DNA of 64,000 nt, taken from positions 1-64,000 of the forward strand of contig JARRPX010000004.1 in NCBI GenBank assembly GCA_037382465.1, in the 5' to 3' direction. Under the pieces are notes generated by a model that saw only the letters and a list, made by a program, of their open reading frames with translations, ran no database searches and was not told the origin of the DNA. A program made the position numbers and the translations under genes. Source of the stretch: Anaerolineales bacterium (GTDB taxonomy: Bacteria > Chloroflexota > Anaerolineae > Anaerolineales > E44-bin32). This document shows positions 27,346-35,653 of the stretch, piece by piece (within the stretch, counting starts at the first letter, position 1; every line of letters starts with the position of its first letter).

Positions 27346-27363
27346 CTTGGGGAAATCACCAGA

Positions 27364-27831
27364 TTACTTGATTTTTTCGATGCGGAAGGACAGCGTGCCG
27401 GCCGGCGCCTGCACTTCGATCTCATCCCCCACGGCCTGGTCCAACAACGCTTGCCCCAGGGGAGATTCGTTGGAGATCAACCCGTCTTTTGGGTTGGCTT
27501 CCGCCACCCCGACGATCGTGTACGTTTCGCTCTTCTCTCCGTCCTGTTTGACCACGACGGTGCTGCCGATTTGTACAACGTCCTTTTTCTTGGACGGTTT
27601 GATCAACTGTGCCTTGGCGAGCATGCGCTCAAGCTCGAGTATGCGGCCTTCGATGAAGGCCTGTTCGTTTTTGGCGGCTTCGTACTCTGCGTTTTCGATC
27701 AACTCGCCGTCTTCCATGGCTTCGTGCAGCCGATGTGCCACTTCATGGCGCTTGACCGTGCGCAGATGTTCGAGTTCATCCTCGAGCTTCTTCTGTCCTT
27801 CGGACGTAAGATAGACTGCGGAATTCGCCAT
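27364..27831 (-). CDS. greA: Transcription elongation factor GreA
   Basis: A 155-residue protein of standard GreA length. It has an N-terminal coiled coil carrying the acidic tip block LIENAEYEAAKNEQAFIEGRI, where D/E residues reach the RNA polymerase active site, and a C-terminal FKBP-like domain with the typical ISNESPLGQALLDQAVGDEIEV. GreA rescues backtracked RNA polymerase by transcript cleavage. The ATG at 27831 is preceded by a GGAAG-type ribosome binding site; an earlier in-frame ATG adds a poorly conserved tail. Confidence 0.97.
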   Translation of the reverse strand: MANSAVYLTSEGQKKLEDELEHLRTVKRHEVAHRLHEAMEDGELIENAEYEAAKNEQAFIEGRILELERMLAKAQLIKPSKKKDVVQIGSTVVVKQDGEKSETYTIVGVAEANPKDGLISNESPLGQALLDQAVGDEIEVQAPAGTLSFRIEKIK

Positions 27832-27884
27832 CGTTCTTCCTACCTCAAACGTTACGACCTGCCTCGCGGGGCAGGACACGGTTA

Positions 27885-27913
27885 GAATAAAAGAACTGAG
27901 AGGATACTCTCAG
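27885..27913 (-). terminator. Intrinsic terminator after the PIG-L gene
   Basis: On the minus strand CTGAGAG-TATC-CTCTCAG forms a 7-bp perfect stem (27896-27913), followed by TTCTTTTATT. It lies about 110 bases after the deacetylase stop and upstream of greA. Confidence 0.75.
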
Positions 27914-28022
27914 CCCGAATCTATTTCTCTTGCGGCAGGATAATAGCATAACTTGGGTCTACTGTCCAGCAAGTTAAAAGTCACGAAACCCACAAACCTG
28001 GTCGAATTATGCACTTTAAGCG

Positions 28023-28799
28023 CTAGCGGCGCTGGACGATGAGCTGCAGCCCACGATTCCGGGCCGTAAACCCGGTCAGCTCGGCGCGCAGCTCGTTTTC
28101 GTCCGCCCAAAAGGTCGAAAGCTGCGATCGATACGCGGCGCTCGCCGCCACCCAGGCCTCGATGTCCCCCGATTCGAGCTCGAAAACTTGCTTCTTCCCC
28201 TGCGGCGGACCCAACTCGTCCGGCAGAAGCTCGCCGCGGGCGGCGTAGGGAAAATCGGCGTAATAACGCATCGCCCGTTTCAAGCTTTCCGCGGCGCGGC
28301 GGGTGAGACGGTGATCGACGTGGCCGCCGAACCCCGACGGGCAGTAGAGATACGCACCGGCAGGGACGTGACGCGCCAGTTTCCCCGCCAATTCATCGAC
28401 CAGATCGCTTTCAATCTCGTGCAGCGCGCCGAAGATGAATGCTTCAGCGGGATACAGCGGCGTGCCGTTTGGAGCCTTACGATAGATCGCGTCGGGGATT
28501 TCGAGGTGGATCGACCCGGCACACAGGCGTTCGCATGCGGCCAGATCCTCCGACCGCCGTACGTCGATGGGCGCCCGGTCCGCATTCCAGCGCGCGTGCA
28601 GCTGCCGTGCGAAGGGAGAGAGTTCCCCCGGCGGCGGACCGCCGGCGCAGACGGTGAGCACCGTGACCGATTCGCCGGCCGATGTCTGGCAGGCGATCAG
28701 CCCGCCGCAGGAAAACACGGCGTCGTCCAGGTGGGGCGAGAGGTAGACGTGTCGTGCCACGTGCGCATTATAGCCCGCTTCTGCGAGGGATGTTGACAA
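28023..28799 (-). CDS. PIG-L/LmbE-family deacetylase
   Basis: A 258-residue protein with the family's zinc motif HVYLSPHLDDAVFSCGG (PHxDD, near residue 23) and the third ligand His in GGHVDHRLTRR. The family removes acetyl groups from N-acetylglucosaminyl lipids or related thiol and sugar precursors. Chloroflexota members have no fixed substrate. The start may instead be GTG at 28760, which begins at MARHVYLSPHLDD; the longer form adds 13 poorly conserved residues. The gene ends with a clear terminator. Confidence 0.88.
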   Translation of the reverse strand: MSTSLAEAGYNAHVARHVYLSPHLDDAVFSCGGLIACQTSAGESVTVLTVCAGGPPPGELSPFARQLHARWNADRAPIDVRRSEDLAACERLCAGSIHLEIPDAIYRKAPNGTPLYPAEAFIFGALHEIESDLVDELAGKLARHVPAGAYLYCPSGFGGHVDHRLTRRAAESLKRAMRYYADFPYAARGELLPDELGPPQGKKQVFELESGDIEAWVAASAAYRSQLSTFWADENELRAELTGFTARNRGLQLIVQRR

Positions 28800-28865
28800 G
28801 TCCCGCGAATTTCCCTATCGTAGGTACGTCCGCGCATTCTCGAATCCAGTGAAAGGAAGGTGGGC

Positions 28866-29618
28866 ATGTCCACCTTATCCGCAGTGCGTACGCATCGGCT
28901 TTGCAAACGCGTCGGCTTTTTGTTCCTCATCGGAATACTGATCATCTCCTGCAGCATCCAGAAGGCCGCAGGAACCCAGAGCGCAGTGGATGAGGGAGAT
29001 GGAGGATCGGATTCCTCAGATTCGGAGGAAGCCGGGGATGAGAATATTGAAGGATACGATTTTACGAGCTACTTCCCCTGTCCGGATACCCCGCGCGCAT
29101 TCGCCTTGTTCGTCGACTTCTCGCTCTACGTCGAAGACGAGGAGGGGCGTCATTACACCCAGCACACGCAAAACGAGGGGGATTTGAATTTGAATTATGT
29201 GGTATTGAATATCTCCAAGTCGGGTGTGGAACAAGTTTACGATGCCATCGTCCCGATCGTCATCGAAGGAGAGAGTGACGATTGCTTCATCACCGGCGAC
29301 GGCGCCATCCGGCTGGAAGTCGGAGGCACATGCCGAGGCGAGAAAGCCTACCTCGAAGTCCTGGGAACGTACGAAAGCTGGTCGCAGACCATCAAATGTC
29401 CCGGACAGGCGCCGATTACGAGATCCGACGCAGATTTCCCGGCGCCCAGCCTGGACGGCGAATTCCTCCTATCCACGGCAGGCGACCTGGTTACGGAGGG
29501 AATGAACCTGGAACAGATACGCTATGCATTCCGCTGGACCTTGAAAGCATATTCGGGCGACGAAGGACCGGACGAAAGACCGGAACCTCCGGAACCTCTC
29601 CCACCGATATCAGAATAA
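28866..29618 (+). CDS. Small lipoprotein, family copy 1
   Basis: A 250-residue protein with a lipoprotein signal (FLFLIGILIISC), an acidic Ser/Glu linker and a domain with regularly placed Cys (CPDTPRAF, DDCFITG, GTCRGEKA, IKCPGQAPI), probably two disulphides. The segment CPGQAPITRSDADFPAPS matches the neighbour at 29991 (CPGKAPITYTDSAFPAPS), so the two are paralogues. AAGGAAGG precedes the ATG. The fold looks all-beta; the function is unknown. Confidence 0.75.
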   Translation: MSTLSAVRTHRLCKRVGFLFLIGILIISCSIQKAAGTQSAVDEGDGGSDSSDSEEAGDENIEGYDFTSYFPCPDTPRAFALFVDFSLYVEDEEGRHYTQHTQNEGDLNLNYVVLNISKSGVEQVYDAIVPIVIEGESDDCFITGDGAIRLEVGGTCRGEKAYLEVLGTYESWSQTIKCPGQAPITRSDADFPAPSLDGEFLLSTAGDLVTEGMNLEQIRYAFRWTLKAYSGDEGPDERPEPPEPLPPISE

Positions 29619-29690
29619 CATCGCTCAGACGTCGTCGAGAACCATGCCGCACGTCGATGGCTGCATGCGGCTGATATTCCAAGCGGGCCT

Positions 29691-29747
29691 GGTCAACGCA
29701 ATTGGCAGACTTGTAAGCCCGGGCAACTCGGATTCGATTCTCATACA
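29691..29747 (+). pseudogene. tRNA relic (Thr-like anticodon loop)
   Basis: A truncated tRNA-like stretch with part of a D-arm (CAATTGGCAGA), an anticodon loop of the form CTTGTAA (TGT would read Thr), and a T-arm like GATTCGATTC. The acceptor stem does not close. It matches the relic at 30789 in order and content. Confidence 0.5.
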
Positions 29748-29796
29748 CAGAACAAATTCCCCCTCACCACGAAGCGTAAAGTGAGACTGCTCCTGG

Positions 29797-29826
29797 TTGA
29801 CGCGGTAAAAACGCCGGTGTTACAAT
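29797..29826 (+). promoter_or_regulatory. Duplicated tRNA promoter
   Basis: TTGACG (29797-29802) and TACAAT (29821-29826) are separated by 18 bases. The same promoter with the same spacer length stands before the intact tRNA-Lys at 30891. Here it drives a decayed tRNA. Confidence 0.65.
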
Positions 29827-29828
29827 CG

Positions 29829-29903
29829 GGTATGGTTAACTCAATCGGCAGAGCAGGGGCTTTTAAGCCCAGGCAACGCAGGTTCGAGTCCTGGATCGTG
29901 CCT
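29829..29903 (+). pseudogene. tRNA-Lys pseudogene
   Basis: This closely resembles the intact tRNA-Lys at 30931, but the anticodon loop has lost one C (GGGGCTTTTAAGCCC, six-base loop), the D-stem has an A-C mismatch, and the acceptor stem relies on G-U pairs. The T-arm CAGGTTCGAGTCCTG is intact. A functional product is unlikely but not excluded. Confidence 0.6.
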
Positions 29904-29990
29904 CAGACACCCCGCAAATGACGGGCATTTCTCCGGCTCCCCTTACCCTACTCCGCTTGATTAGCGGATGGACAGACAGGAGGCAAACGG

Positions 29991-30728
29991 ATGAAACAAC
30001 ATCGGACCCTATTCGTGCTCGTTCTCGTTCTGATCGCCAGCCTGGCGCTGGTCGTAGGATGTTCTACCCAGTCGGCCAGAGAGGGCCAGGGTTCCGATCA
30101 GGCAGGCGGGGAAGGAGAAGGCGGAGCGTTGGACGAAATCGACCTCTCCGGAGCCTCCGATCAGGCGGGTGAAGAAGGAGCCTTGGACGAGATCGACCTG
30201 CGCACCTTCGTCGATTGCCCCGACGAGCCTACGTTGTTCAATCTGGAGGTCGTCTACACCATGACCGCCGAAGACGACAAGGGCAAGTACACCGAAAGGA
30301 TAAAAAGTGAAGAGGGCGCCAACGTGATCCCCTTCGTCATCAGCAAAGATGGCGTGCTTTCGGCTTCGGATGTTCTCCCCTATGTGATCGAGGGGAAGAG
30401 CGGATCATGCACGATATCCGGCTGGGGAGATATTTCCGTTCATGTGACGGGGACCTGCAGCGGCGATACCGCTTCACTGAGCATCGTTGAGGAGTTCGAG
30501 TACTACACCCGCTCGACCGAATGCCCCGGCAAAGCGCCGATCACATACACCGACTCGGCCTTCCCGGCACCCAGCATCGACTGGGACTTCAAGTTGACCA
30601 AGAACGGCGACAAGGCCGGAACCACCGTTAATCTGGCGCAGTTCAAGGCGGAGTACAGTTGGACGTTGAAGCTTGTCGGTCCCATGGGAGAAGATGCAGA
30701 CCTCGAGCCGAAACCACTGACGGAGTAA
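29991..30728 (+). CDS. Small lipoprotein, family copy 2
   Basis: A 245-residue paralogue of the lipoprotein at 28866 with a signal ending VVGC. The linker holds a direct internal duplication of SDQAGxEGALDEIDL. The Cys-containing beta domain keeps CPDEPTLF, GSCTISG, GTCSGDTA and TECPGKAPITYTD. GGAGG precedes the ATG by eight bases. It is the second member of a tandem array in which each lipoprotein gene is followed by tRNA-like sequence. Confidence 0.78.
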   Translation: MKQHRTLFVLVLVLIASLALVVGCSTQSAREGQGSDQAGGEGEGGALDEIDLSGASDQAGEEGALDEIDLRTFVDCPDEPTLFNLEVVYTMTAEDDKGKYTERIKSEEGANVIPFVISKDGVLSASDVLPYVIEGKSGSCTISGWGDISVHVTGTCSGDTASLSIVEEFEYYTRSTECPGKAPITYTDSAFPAPSIDWDFKLTKNGDKAGTTVNLAQFKAEYSWTLKLVGPMGEDADLEPKPLTE

Positions 30729-30788
30729 GCCGGGCGGTTCACAAATTGACGGGCTGCGGCCGGTCGACAAACCGGCCGCAACTCGCGT

Positions 30789-30840
30789 CGGCTCGATCGG
30801 CGGCGCGTGTAAGCCCAAGCAACTCAGGTTCGATCCCAGT
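30789..30840 (+). pseudogene. tRNA relic, second copy
   Basis: A partial tRNA: D-arm piece GCTCGATCGGC, anticodon region GTGTAAGCCC and T-arm CAGGTTCGATCCC without a matching acceptor stem. It occupies the same position after the lipoprotein gene as the relic at 29691 and shares TGTAAGCCC and GCAACTC with it. Confidence 0.5.
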
Positions 30841-30890
30841 AAAAAGAAATTCCCTCCCCCGTATACAGCAATACGAGAAATTATTTTTGG

Positions 30891-30920
30891 TTGACGCGGT
30901 GAAAACGGCGGTGTTACAAT
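30891..30920 (+). promoter_or_regulatory. Promoter of tRNA-Lys
   Basis: TTGACG (30891-30896) and TACAAT (30915-30920) with an 18-base spacer, ending ten bases before the tRNA. It is a near match to a sigma-70 promoter and is duplicated at 29797. Confidence 0.75.
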
Positions 30921-30930
30921 CGAGCACAGC

Positions 30931-31003
30931 GCGCCGTTAGCTCAATTGGCAGAGCAGGGGCCTTTTAAGCCCAAGGTTACAGGTTCGATTCCTGTACGGC
31001 GCA
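30931..31003 (+). tRNA. tRNA-Lys (TTT)
   Basis: A complete cloverleaf of 73 bases. The acceptor stem is GCGCCGT with ACGGCGC, the D-arm GCTCAATTGGCAGAGC, the anticodon loop CTTTTAA with TTT at 30964-30966, and the T-arm ACAGGTTCGATTCCTGT. The discriminator base is A, and CCA is not encoded. A T-rich stretch follows directly and may terminate transcription. Confidence 0.95.
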
Positions 31004-31047
31004 CTTTTATATTTCCTGTTCTTTCCCATTCTCAGAGGCATTTCCTG

Positions 31048-31082
31048 CCCAAGCAACTCAGGTTCGATTCCTGTACGGCGCA
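31048..31082 (+). pseudogene. 3' tRNA-Lys fragment
   Basis: CAGGTTCGATTCCTGTACGG plus CGCA is identical to the last 24 bases of the intact tRNA-Lys 80 bases upstream. The bases before it (CCCAAGCAACT) match the relic at 30789, so it is a hybrid duplicate. It could also mark a past integration event at the tRNA end. Confidence 0.6.
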
Positions 31083-31175
31083 TCTTGGTGAATGATAGAA
31101 TCCCGCCAAGTCCGGCGGGATTTTCAATTGCCCGGCGGAGAACACGCAAAATGATGAACGCGGAACAATGACCCT

Positions 31176-31658
31176 ATGAATACACTCGTGGTATACGACT
31201 CCCAATTCGGTAACACACAGCGCGTCGCCCAGGCCATCGGCGAGGCGCTGGAAACGTCCGGAGCGGTGCATGTCCTGCACGTTGCGGATGTCACCCCGCA
31301 GCATTTCGAAAATCTCGACACCCTCATCGCCGGCTCGCCCACGCAGCGCTTCCGCCCCACCCTGCCCATCACTACTTTCCTCAAATCGCTCCCCGCCGGA
31401 AGTCTCGAAGGCGTACGCGCGGCGGCCTTCGACACGCGCCTGACGCTCGAGGAGATCGAGTCGCACGGCGTGCTGGCCTTCTTCGTACGCATCTTTGGCT
31501 ACGCCGCCAAACCCATCGGCCGGATGTTATCCAGAAAAGGTGGAAAGATGGTCCTGCCGCCCGAAGGTTTCTACGTAGAGGGTATGGAAGGACCGCTGGT
31601 GGAGGGCGAACTCGAACGCGCCAGAGAATGGGCGCGGCGGATCCCGGATCGCACGTAA
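31176..31658 (+). CDS. Flavodoxin-family protein
   Basis: A 160-residue protein with the FMN phosphate-binding loop at the N-terminus (VVYDSQFGNTQRVAQAI; the usual T/S-x-T-G-N-T appears as SQFGNT), followed by a Rossmann-like core including IAGSPTQRFRPT. Flavodoxins carry electrons between redox enzymes. The second FMN loop (Trp/Tyr) is not obvious. No redox partner is adjacent. Confidence 0.85.
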   Translation: MNTLVVYDSQFGNTQRVAQAIGEALETSGAVHVLHVADVTPQHFENLDTLIAGSPTQRFRPTLPITTFLKSLPAGSLEGVRAAAFDTRLTLEEIESHGVLAFFVRIFGYAAKPIGRMLSRKGGKMVLPPEGFYVEGMEGPLVEGELERAREWARRIPDRT

Positions 31659-31797
31659 GCAGCCCCCCGGAATAGCAAGCTTGTCCTCATGCGGATGCCC
31701 GTCCAGGTCGACCGGATTGTTCCCGCGCCGAAAAGGGTTTATGATAAACAACGGGTGTTCCGAAGCAACGAGAAATTGAACATCCTGGGAGGTCCGC

Positions 31798-32577
31798 ATG
31801 AAGTCCGCATTCCGTCCCGCACGAACCGCGCTGCTTACGGCCATCTGCCTCGTCCTGATGCTGGCGCTCAGCGCATGTGAATTCCCCGGAGTGGCCGCCC
31901 AGTCTGAAGGGTCGGGCTCGAACCTGGCCACGCAGGAACAACCGCTTGGCGGTTCCGGCGGCGGCACGTCGGGCGCGGGAGAAGCCGGCGGCCGGGATTT
32001 TCCTTCCTTGATCTGCCCCACCGGCGAAGAATCGAAAGACGATCGCGCCGCCTTCGAAGTCGACTACAATCTCACATGGTCGCCGCCGCAGGGTCCGCAT
32101 ATCACGCTGCGGCAAAACTTCGTGTTCACCGCCGCGTACACACCCTCGGAAGACGTCGGGACGGATACACTCACCGGGACGTTGAAGTTCGAAAACCTCG
32201 GGCCGCAAAACGCGACCTTCACGATCGTGTGGCCGGAGTGCATGAAGGACGATGAGCCGGTCAGCCAAAAATTCAGTTTCACACCGACGATCACGGGCTC
32301 CTGCGCAGGCGGCGTGATCACCATCGCCTACACGGAGAAATGGGAATCGGGACAAATGCTGATCCCGTGCAAAAAGGGGTCTCGCATCTGCGGCGATTCC
32401 GACGATTGCAAGCCGGTTCCCTGGTACATGCCATTCGGCATGGGTCCCGCCGGCAGGCTGGAACGCGATTTTACGATCGACAGGCGGTTTACTGTGGTAC
32501 CACCCAGTTATCCGGTACCCTTTTTAGGTCTGGGAGGTTCTGGAGGTCGGACGGTCAAGCTGGAGTGGCTGCCGTAG
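31798..32577 (+). CDS. Small lipoprotein, divergent family member
   Basis: A 259-residue lipoprotein (signal ending LSAC) with a glycine-rich linker and a beta-type domain opening LICPTGEE and continuing with FTIVWPECMKDD, TGSCAGG, LIPCKKGSRICGDSDDC. Overall order and Cys placement resemble the two upstream lipoproteins, though sequence identity is low. It has extra Cys residues near the C-terminus. GGGAGG lies just upstream of the ATG. The function is unknown. Confidence 0.7.
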   Translation: MKSAFRPARTALLTAICLVLMLALSACEFPGVAAQSEGSGSNLATQEQPLGGSGGGTSGAGEAGGRDFPSLICPTGEESKDDRAAFEVDYNLTWSPPQGPHITLRQNFVFTAAYTPSEDVGTDTLTGTLKFENLGPQNATFTIVWPECMKDDEPVSQKFSFTPTITGSCAGGVITIAYTEKWESGQMLIPCKKGSRICGDSDDCKPVPWYMPFGMGPAGRLERDFTIDRRFTVVPPSYPVPFLGLGGSGGRTVKLEWLP

Positions 32578-32691
32578 TCACCGATCATCCACACCAACTG
32601 AACGATTCGTCTGTCATGTCCCGCGAAAACCGTCGAATCATAGTTTATTTCTCAGAGTTGAGATCGACTGACGTCCGGAGCCCTTGAGCTT

Positions 32692-33741
32692 ATGACCCGT
32701 TCACGAGCCCGTTTCCTACGCGCCCAACTGCGCGACGCCAGCGTGCTCTTCCAGGAGTTCCGCGGCTCGCTGCTGTTCTTCGCGCTCATCGTCTTCGGCG
32801 GCGGTCTGCTGCTGCACCTCTTCTACACCTACCCGGACAGCGGGCAGCACCCGGAGTTCAGCCGGGCGCTGTACGCCGCTTTCTCCATGATCTTCTTCGA
32901 CATCCAGCTTCCCTATCCCCGGCAAACGGCGCTGCAGGCGCTCTACTTCATCATTCCCATCCTCGGCCTGGCGGTCGCCGCGGACGGCGTGCTGCGCTTC
33001 AGCGGCGCCCTGCTCAGCAAACAAGCCCGAGGGCAGAAATGGCAAACAGCGATGGCATCTACCTATAAGAACCACATCATCGTTTGCGGCATCGGCAAGG
33101 TCGGCTACCGCGTGATCCTCGAACTGCAGAAATTCGGCCGCGATATCGTGGCCATCGAGATCGATCCCGAAGGGCGCTTCGTCGAAAAAGTGAAGCGCCT
33201 CGGTGTGCCGCTCATCATCGCCAACGCGCGCCGCTCCGAGAACATTCGCCAGGCCGGCGTGGAGCGGGCGCAGGCCATCATCGCCTGTACCAACGACGAG
33301 CTGACCAATCTGGACATCGCCCTCGATGCCCGCGAGATCAATCCCGAGATCATCATTGTGGTGCGCATGTTCGACAGCGACCTGGCGCGGCGCATCGAGA
33401 GCGGCTTCGGTATCCAAACCGCCATCAGCACCTCGGCGCTTACCGCACCGATCTTCGCCTCCGCCGCCATGGGCTTGAACGTGCGCCACAGTTTCTACGT
33501 CGGCGAGGAACTGCTGCATCTCTGTGAATTCGCCATCCAGCCCGGAGCGGCGCTCGCGGGCTGGGACGTCTCCCATCTTGAAAGCGAATTGAATCTCTCC
33601 GTCATCAGCTACGAGACGGACGGCAGCTCCTGCTTCCATCCCGACGACTCACAAGCGCTCGAAGCCGGCAGCCGCATCCTGGTGCTCGCCTCGCTCGAGA
33701 CGCTGCGCAAACTGCGCGCGCTGAACGCCCCCGGAGGATGA
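32692..33741 (+). CDS. TrkA-N/RCK-domain membrane protein without visible K+ filter
   Basis: A 349-residue protein with two membrane helices (about residues 24-46 and 82-104), an RCK_N nucleotide-binding domain (NHIIVCGIGKVGYRVILEL, near residue 123) and a C-terminal TrkA_C domain. The arrangement equals that of ion channels of the MthK type. The pore segment between the helices reads YAAFSMIFFDIQLPYPRQ and has no TVGYGD filter. It may pass another ion, lack conduction or serve as a sensor. A membrane protein follows after six bases. Confidence 0.82.
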   Translation: MTRSRARFLRAQLRDASVLFQEFRGSLLFFALIVFGGGLLLHLFYTYPDSGQHPEFSRALYAAFSMIFFDIQLPYPRQTALQALYFIIPILGLAVAADGVLRFSGALLSKQARGQKWQTAMASTYKNHIIVCGIGKVGYRVILELQKFGRDIVAIEIDPEGRFVEKVKRLGVPLIIANARRSENIRQAGVERAQAIIACTNDELTNLDIALDAREINPEIIIVVRMFDSDLARRIESGFGIQTAISTSALTAPIFASAAMGLNVRHSFYVGEELLHLCEFAIQPGAALAGWDVSHLESELNLSVISYETDGSSCFHPDDSQALEAGSRILVLASLETLRKLRALNAPGG

Positions 33742-33747
33742 CCATCC

Positions 33748-34149
33748 ATGCCCCACATCGATTGTTCCATCGCTGCGCTTCACGACCTGGCTGAGATCGA
33801 CTGGAACACGCTGCTGCAGTTCTTCCTGATCGCGATCGCCGCCGGATCGATCCTCACCGTACTGCTCGCCGCCTGGATTCTGCGCAGCGTACGCCGCATC
33901 TCCCTCCCCCCGGATGCGGATTTCTTCACAGCCCTGCGCGCCACACCTCTGACCGTGGTGCTCATGCTCGATCTGCTCGACTTCAGCCTGGATTTCCTCT
34001 CGGCGCCCATCGCCTGGCCGCTGCTGGGCCGGCTCGGCCTCACCCCGCTGCGCCAGGTGACCGTCATCGAGGAGTTGATCCCCGGGACGCAGGTCATCCC
34101 CACCATGACTCTTGCCTGGCTCGCGGCGCGCCTCATTCGCCGCGGATGA
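33748..34149 (+). CDS. Small membrane protein, unknown function
   Basis: A 133-residue protein with a strong helix (about residues 23-48), a second hydrophobic stretch (about 65-90) and a weaker third one near the C-terminus. It follows the RCK protein by six bases, and its stop overlaps the next start (ATGA), so the three genes form an operon. Similar small proteins occur next to channel genes in relatives, but I cannot name a family. Confidence 0.7.
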   Translation: MPHIDCSIAALHDLAEIDWNTLLQFFLIAIAAGSILTVLLAAWILRSVRRISLPPDADFFTALRATPLTVVLMLDLLDFSLDFLSAPIAWPLLGRLGLTPLRQVTVIEELIPGTQVIPTMTLAWLAARLIRRG

Positions 34150-35612
34150 AGCGCCAGATGCGCTTGCAGTCCCATCGCATCTACTTTAGTCTGTTGCTGC
34201 TGCTCTTGCTCAGCGCCTGCGCACCTGAAGCGCAATCTCCGGCGCCCGCAGCGACCGTAAGCCCGACCTTTGCCCGTGCACCCACCACCAGCGCCACGAT
34301 CCCACCCACGCCGGCGGTCGCCGAAACGCCCACACGTACGCAGTACGATCTGTCCGTCGTTTTCGACGTCGAAAACAAGCACGTGGATGTCGGCGAACGG
34401 GTGACCTACGTCAACCGCAGCGGCGTCTTCTTGAGCGACCTGCTCTTCGTGGTGGAACCCCTGCGTTGGGAAGGAGCGTTTCAATTGAACGACATCCGCT
34501 GGGCGGACGGCGCGCCGCTGTCCGGGCTGCGTTTGGAAGGGATTGGGCTGCGCCTGCCGCTGCGTGAAGCGCTCGCGCCGGGCAGAAGCGTCGGGCTGCA
34601 GATGCGCTTCGAACTGAACCTGCCCGAACCGGCCGGCGCCTTCGGTTTCACGGGGCGCCAATTCAACTTCACCGACTGGTATCCCTACCTGCCGGCATAC
34701 GACCCGCAGCAGGGATGGCTCGTCCACACGCCGGCCTACGTCGGAGAACACCAGGCCTACGACGTGGCCGACTACCACGTCGAATGGGCCTGGGCCGACC
34801 CGGTGCATGCGTTGATCCTGGCCGCCAGCGCCGCGCCGCAGGAGATCGGCGGCGAACTGCACTTCGAGCTACGGGCCGCCCGCTGCTTCAGCCTCTCGGC
34901 CAGCGAGGAATATGAAGTCATCTCGGCGCAGGAAGGTCCCTGGAACGTACGCGCCTACGTCTTCCCCGAACACGCTGCGGCAGGCGAAACCGCCGTCAAG
35001 GTGGCCGTCGAAGCGCTGACGCTGTTCGACGAGATTCTCACGCCCTACCCCTACGACGGCCTGACCATCGTCGAGGCCGATTTCTTCGACGGGCTGGAAA
35101 CCAGCGGTCTCTTCTTCCTCGACCAGACCTACTTCGACAGCTACGACGAGTATCCCACGGGCTGGTTGACCACCCTGGTGGCGCACGAGACTTCGCACCA
35201 GTGGTGGCACACCCTGGTCGGCAGCGATCAGGCCGCGGAACCCTGGCTCGACGAAGCCCTGGCTACGTACAGCGAACGCCTGTTTTACGAGTTCCGCCAC
35301 CCCGAATGGCTCGATTGGTGGTGGTACCGCCGGGTGGATATCTTCCACCCGCAAGGCATGATCGACGGCCGCGTGTATGACTACGAGGATTTCCGCGACT
35401 ACGTCGACGCGGTGTACCTCCGCGGCGTGAGGTTCCTCGAAGGCCTGCGCATGCGCATCGGCGACGAAGCGTTTTTCAAATTTTTAAAGGCTTACGCGCA
35501 ATTTGGCGATGGCAAGCTGCTCACGGCGCGGGATTTCTTCCAGGTCCTCGCCGGAATCAGCGATGAAGATATCTCGGAGATCACACTCGAGTATTTCGAC
35601 TCCGCCCCTTGA
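34146..35612 (+). CDS. M1-family metallopeptidase lipoprotein
   Basis: A 488-residue protein with a lipoprotein signal (LLLLLLLSAC), a Thr/Pro linker and a gluzincin core: VAHETSHQWWHTLVGSDQAAEPWLDE holds HExxH-x18-E. The exopeptidase GAMEN motif is replaced by GLETSGL. It is therefore zinc-dependent and extracytoplasmic, but probably not a standard aminopeptidase. It is co-translated with the membrane protein and the RCK protein upstream. Confidence 0.88.
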   Translation: MKRQMRLQSHRIYFSLLLLLLLSACAPEAQSPAPAATVSPTFARAPTTSATIPPTPAVAETPTRTQYDLSVVFDVENKHVDVGERVTYVNRSGVFLSDLLFVVEPLRWEGAFQLNDIRWADGAPLSGLRLEGIGLRLPLREALAPGRSVGLQMRFELNLPEPAGAFGFTGRQFNFTDWYPYLPAYDPQQGWLVHTPAYVGEHQAYDVADYHVEWAWADPVHALILAASAAPQEIGGELHFELRAARCFSLSASEEYEVISAQEGPWNVRAYVFPEHAAAGETAVKVAVEALTLFDEILTPYPYDGLTIVEADFFDGLETSGLFFLDQTYFDSYDEYPTGWLTTLVAHETSHQWWHTLVGSDQAAEPWLDEALATYSERLFYEFRHPEWLDWWWYRRVDIFHPQGMIDGRVYDYEDFRDYVDAVYLRGVRFLEGLRMRIGDEAFFKFLKAYAQFGDGKLLTARDFFQVLAGISDEDISEITLEYFDSAP

Positions 35613-35653
35613 GCCCGTTGTAATGAAGCGCCCTTCTCGTCCGGAGTAATAAA

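Noticed and set aside
31003-31082. Phage or element attachment site made by the tRNA-Lys 3' repeat
   Set aside because: The repeats are only 80 bases apart and no integrase is near; local duplication explains them better.
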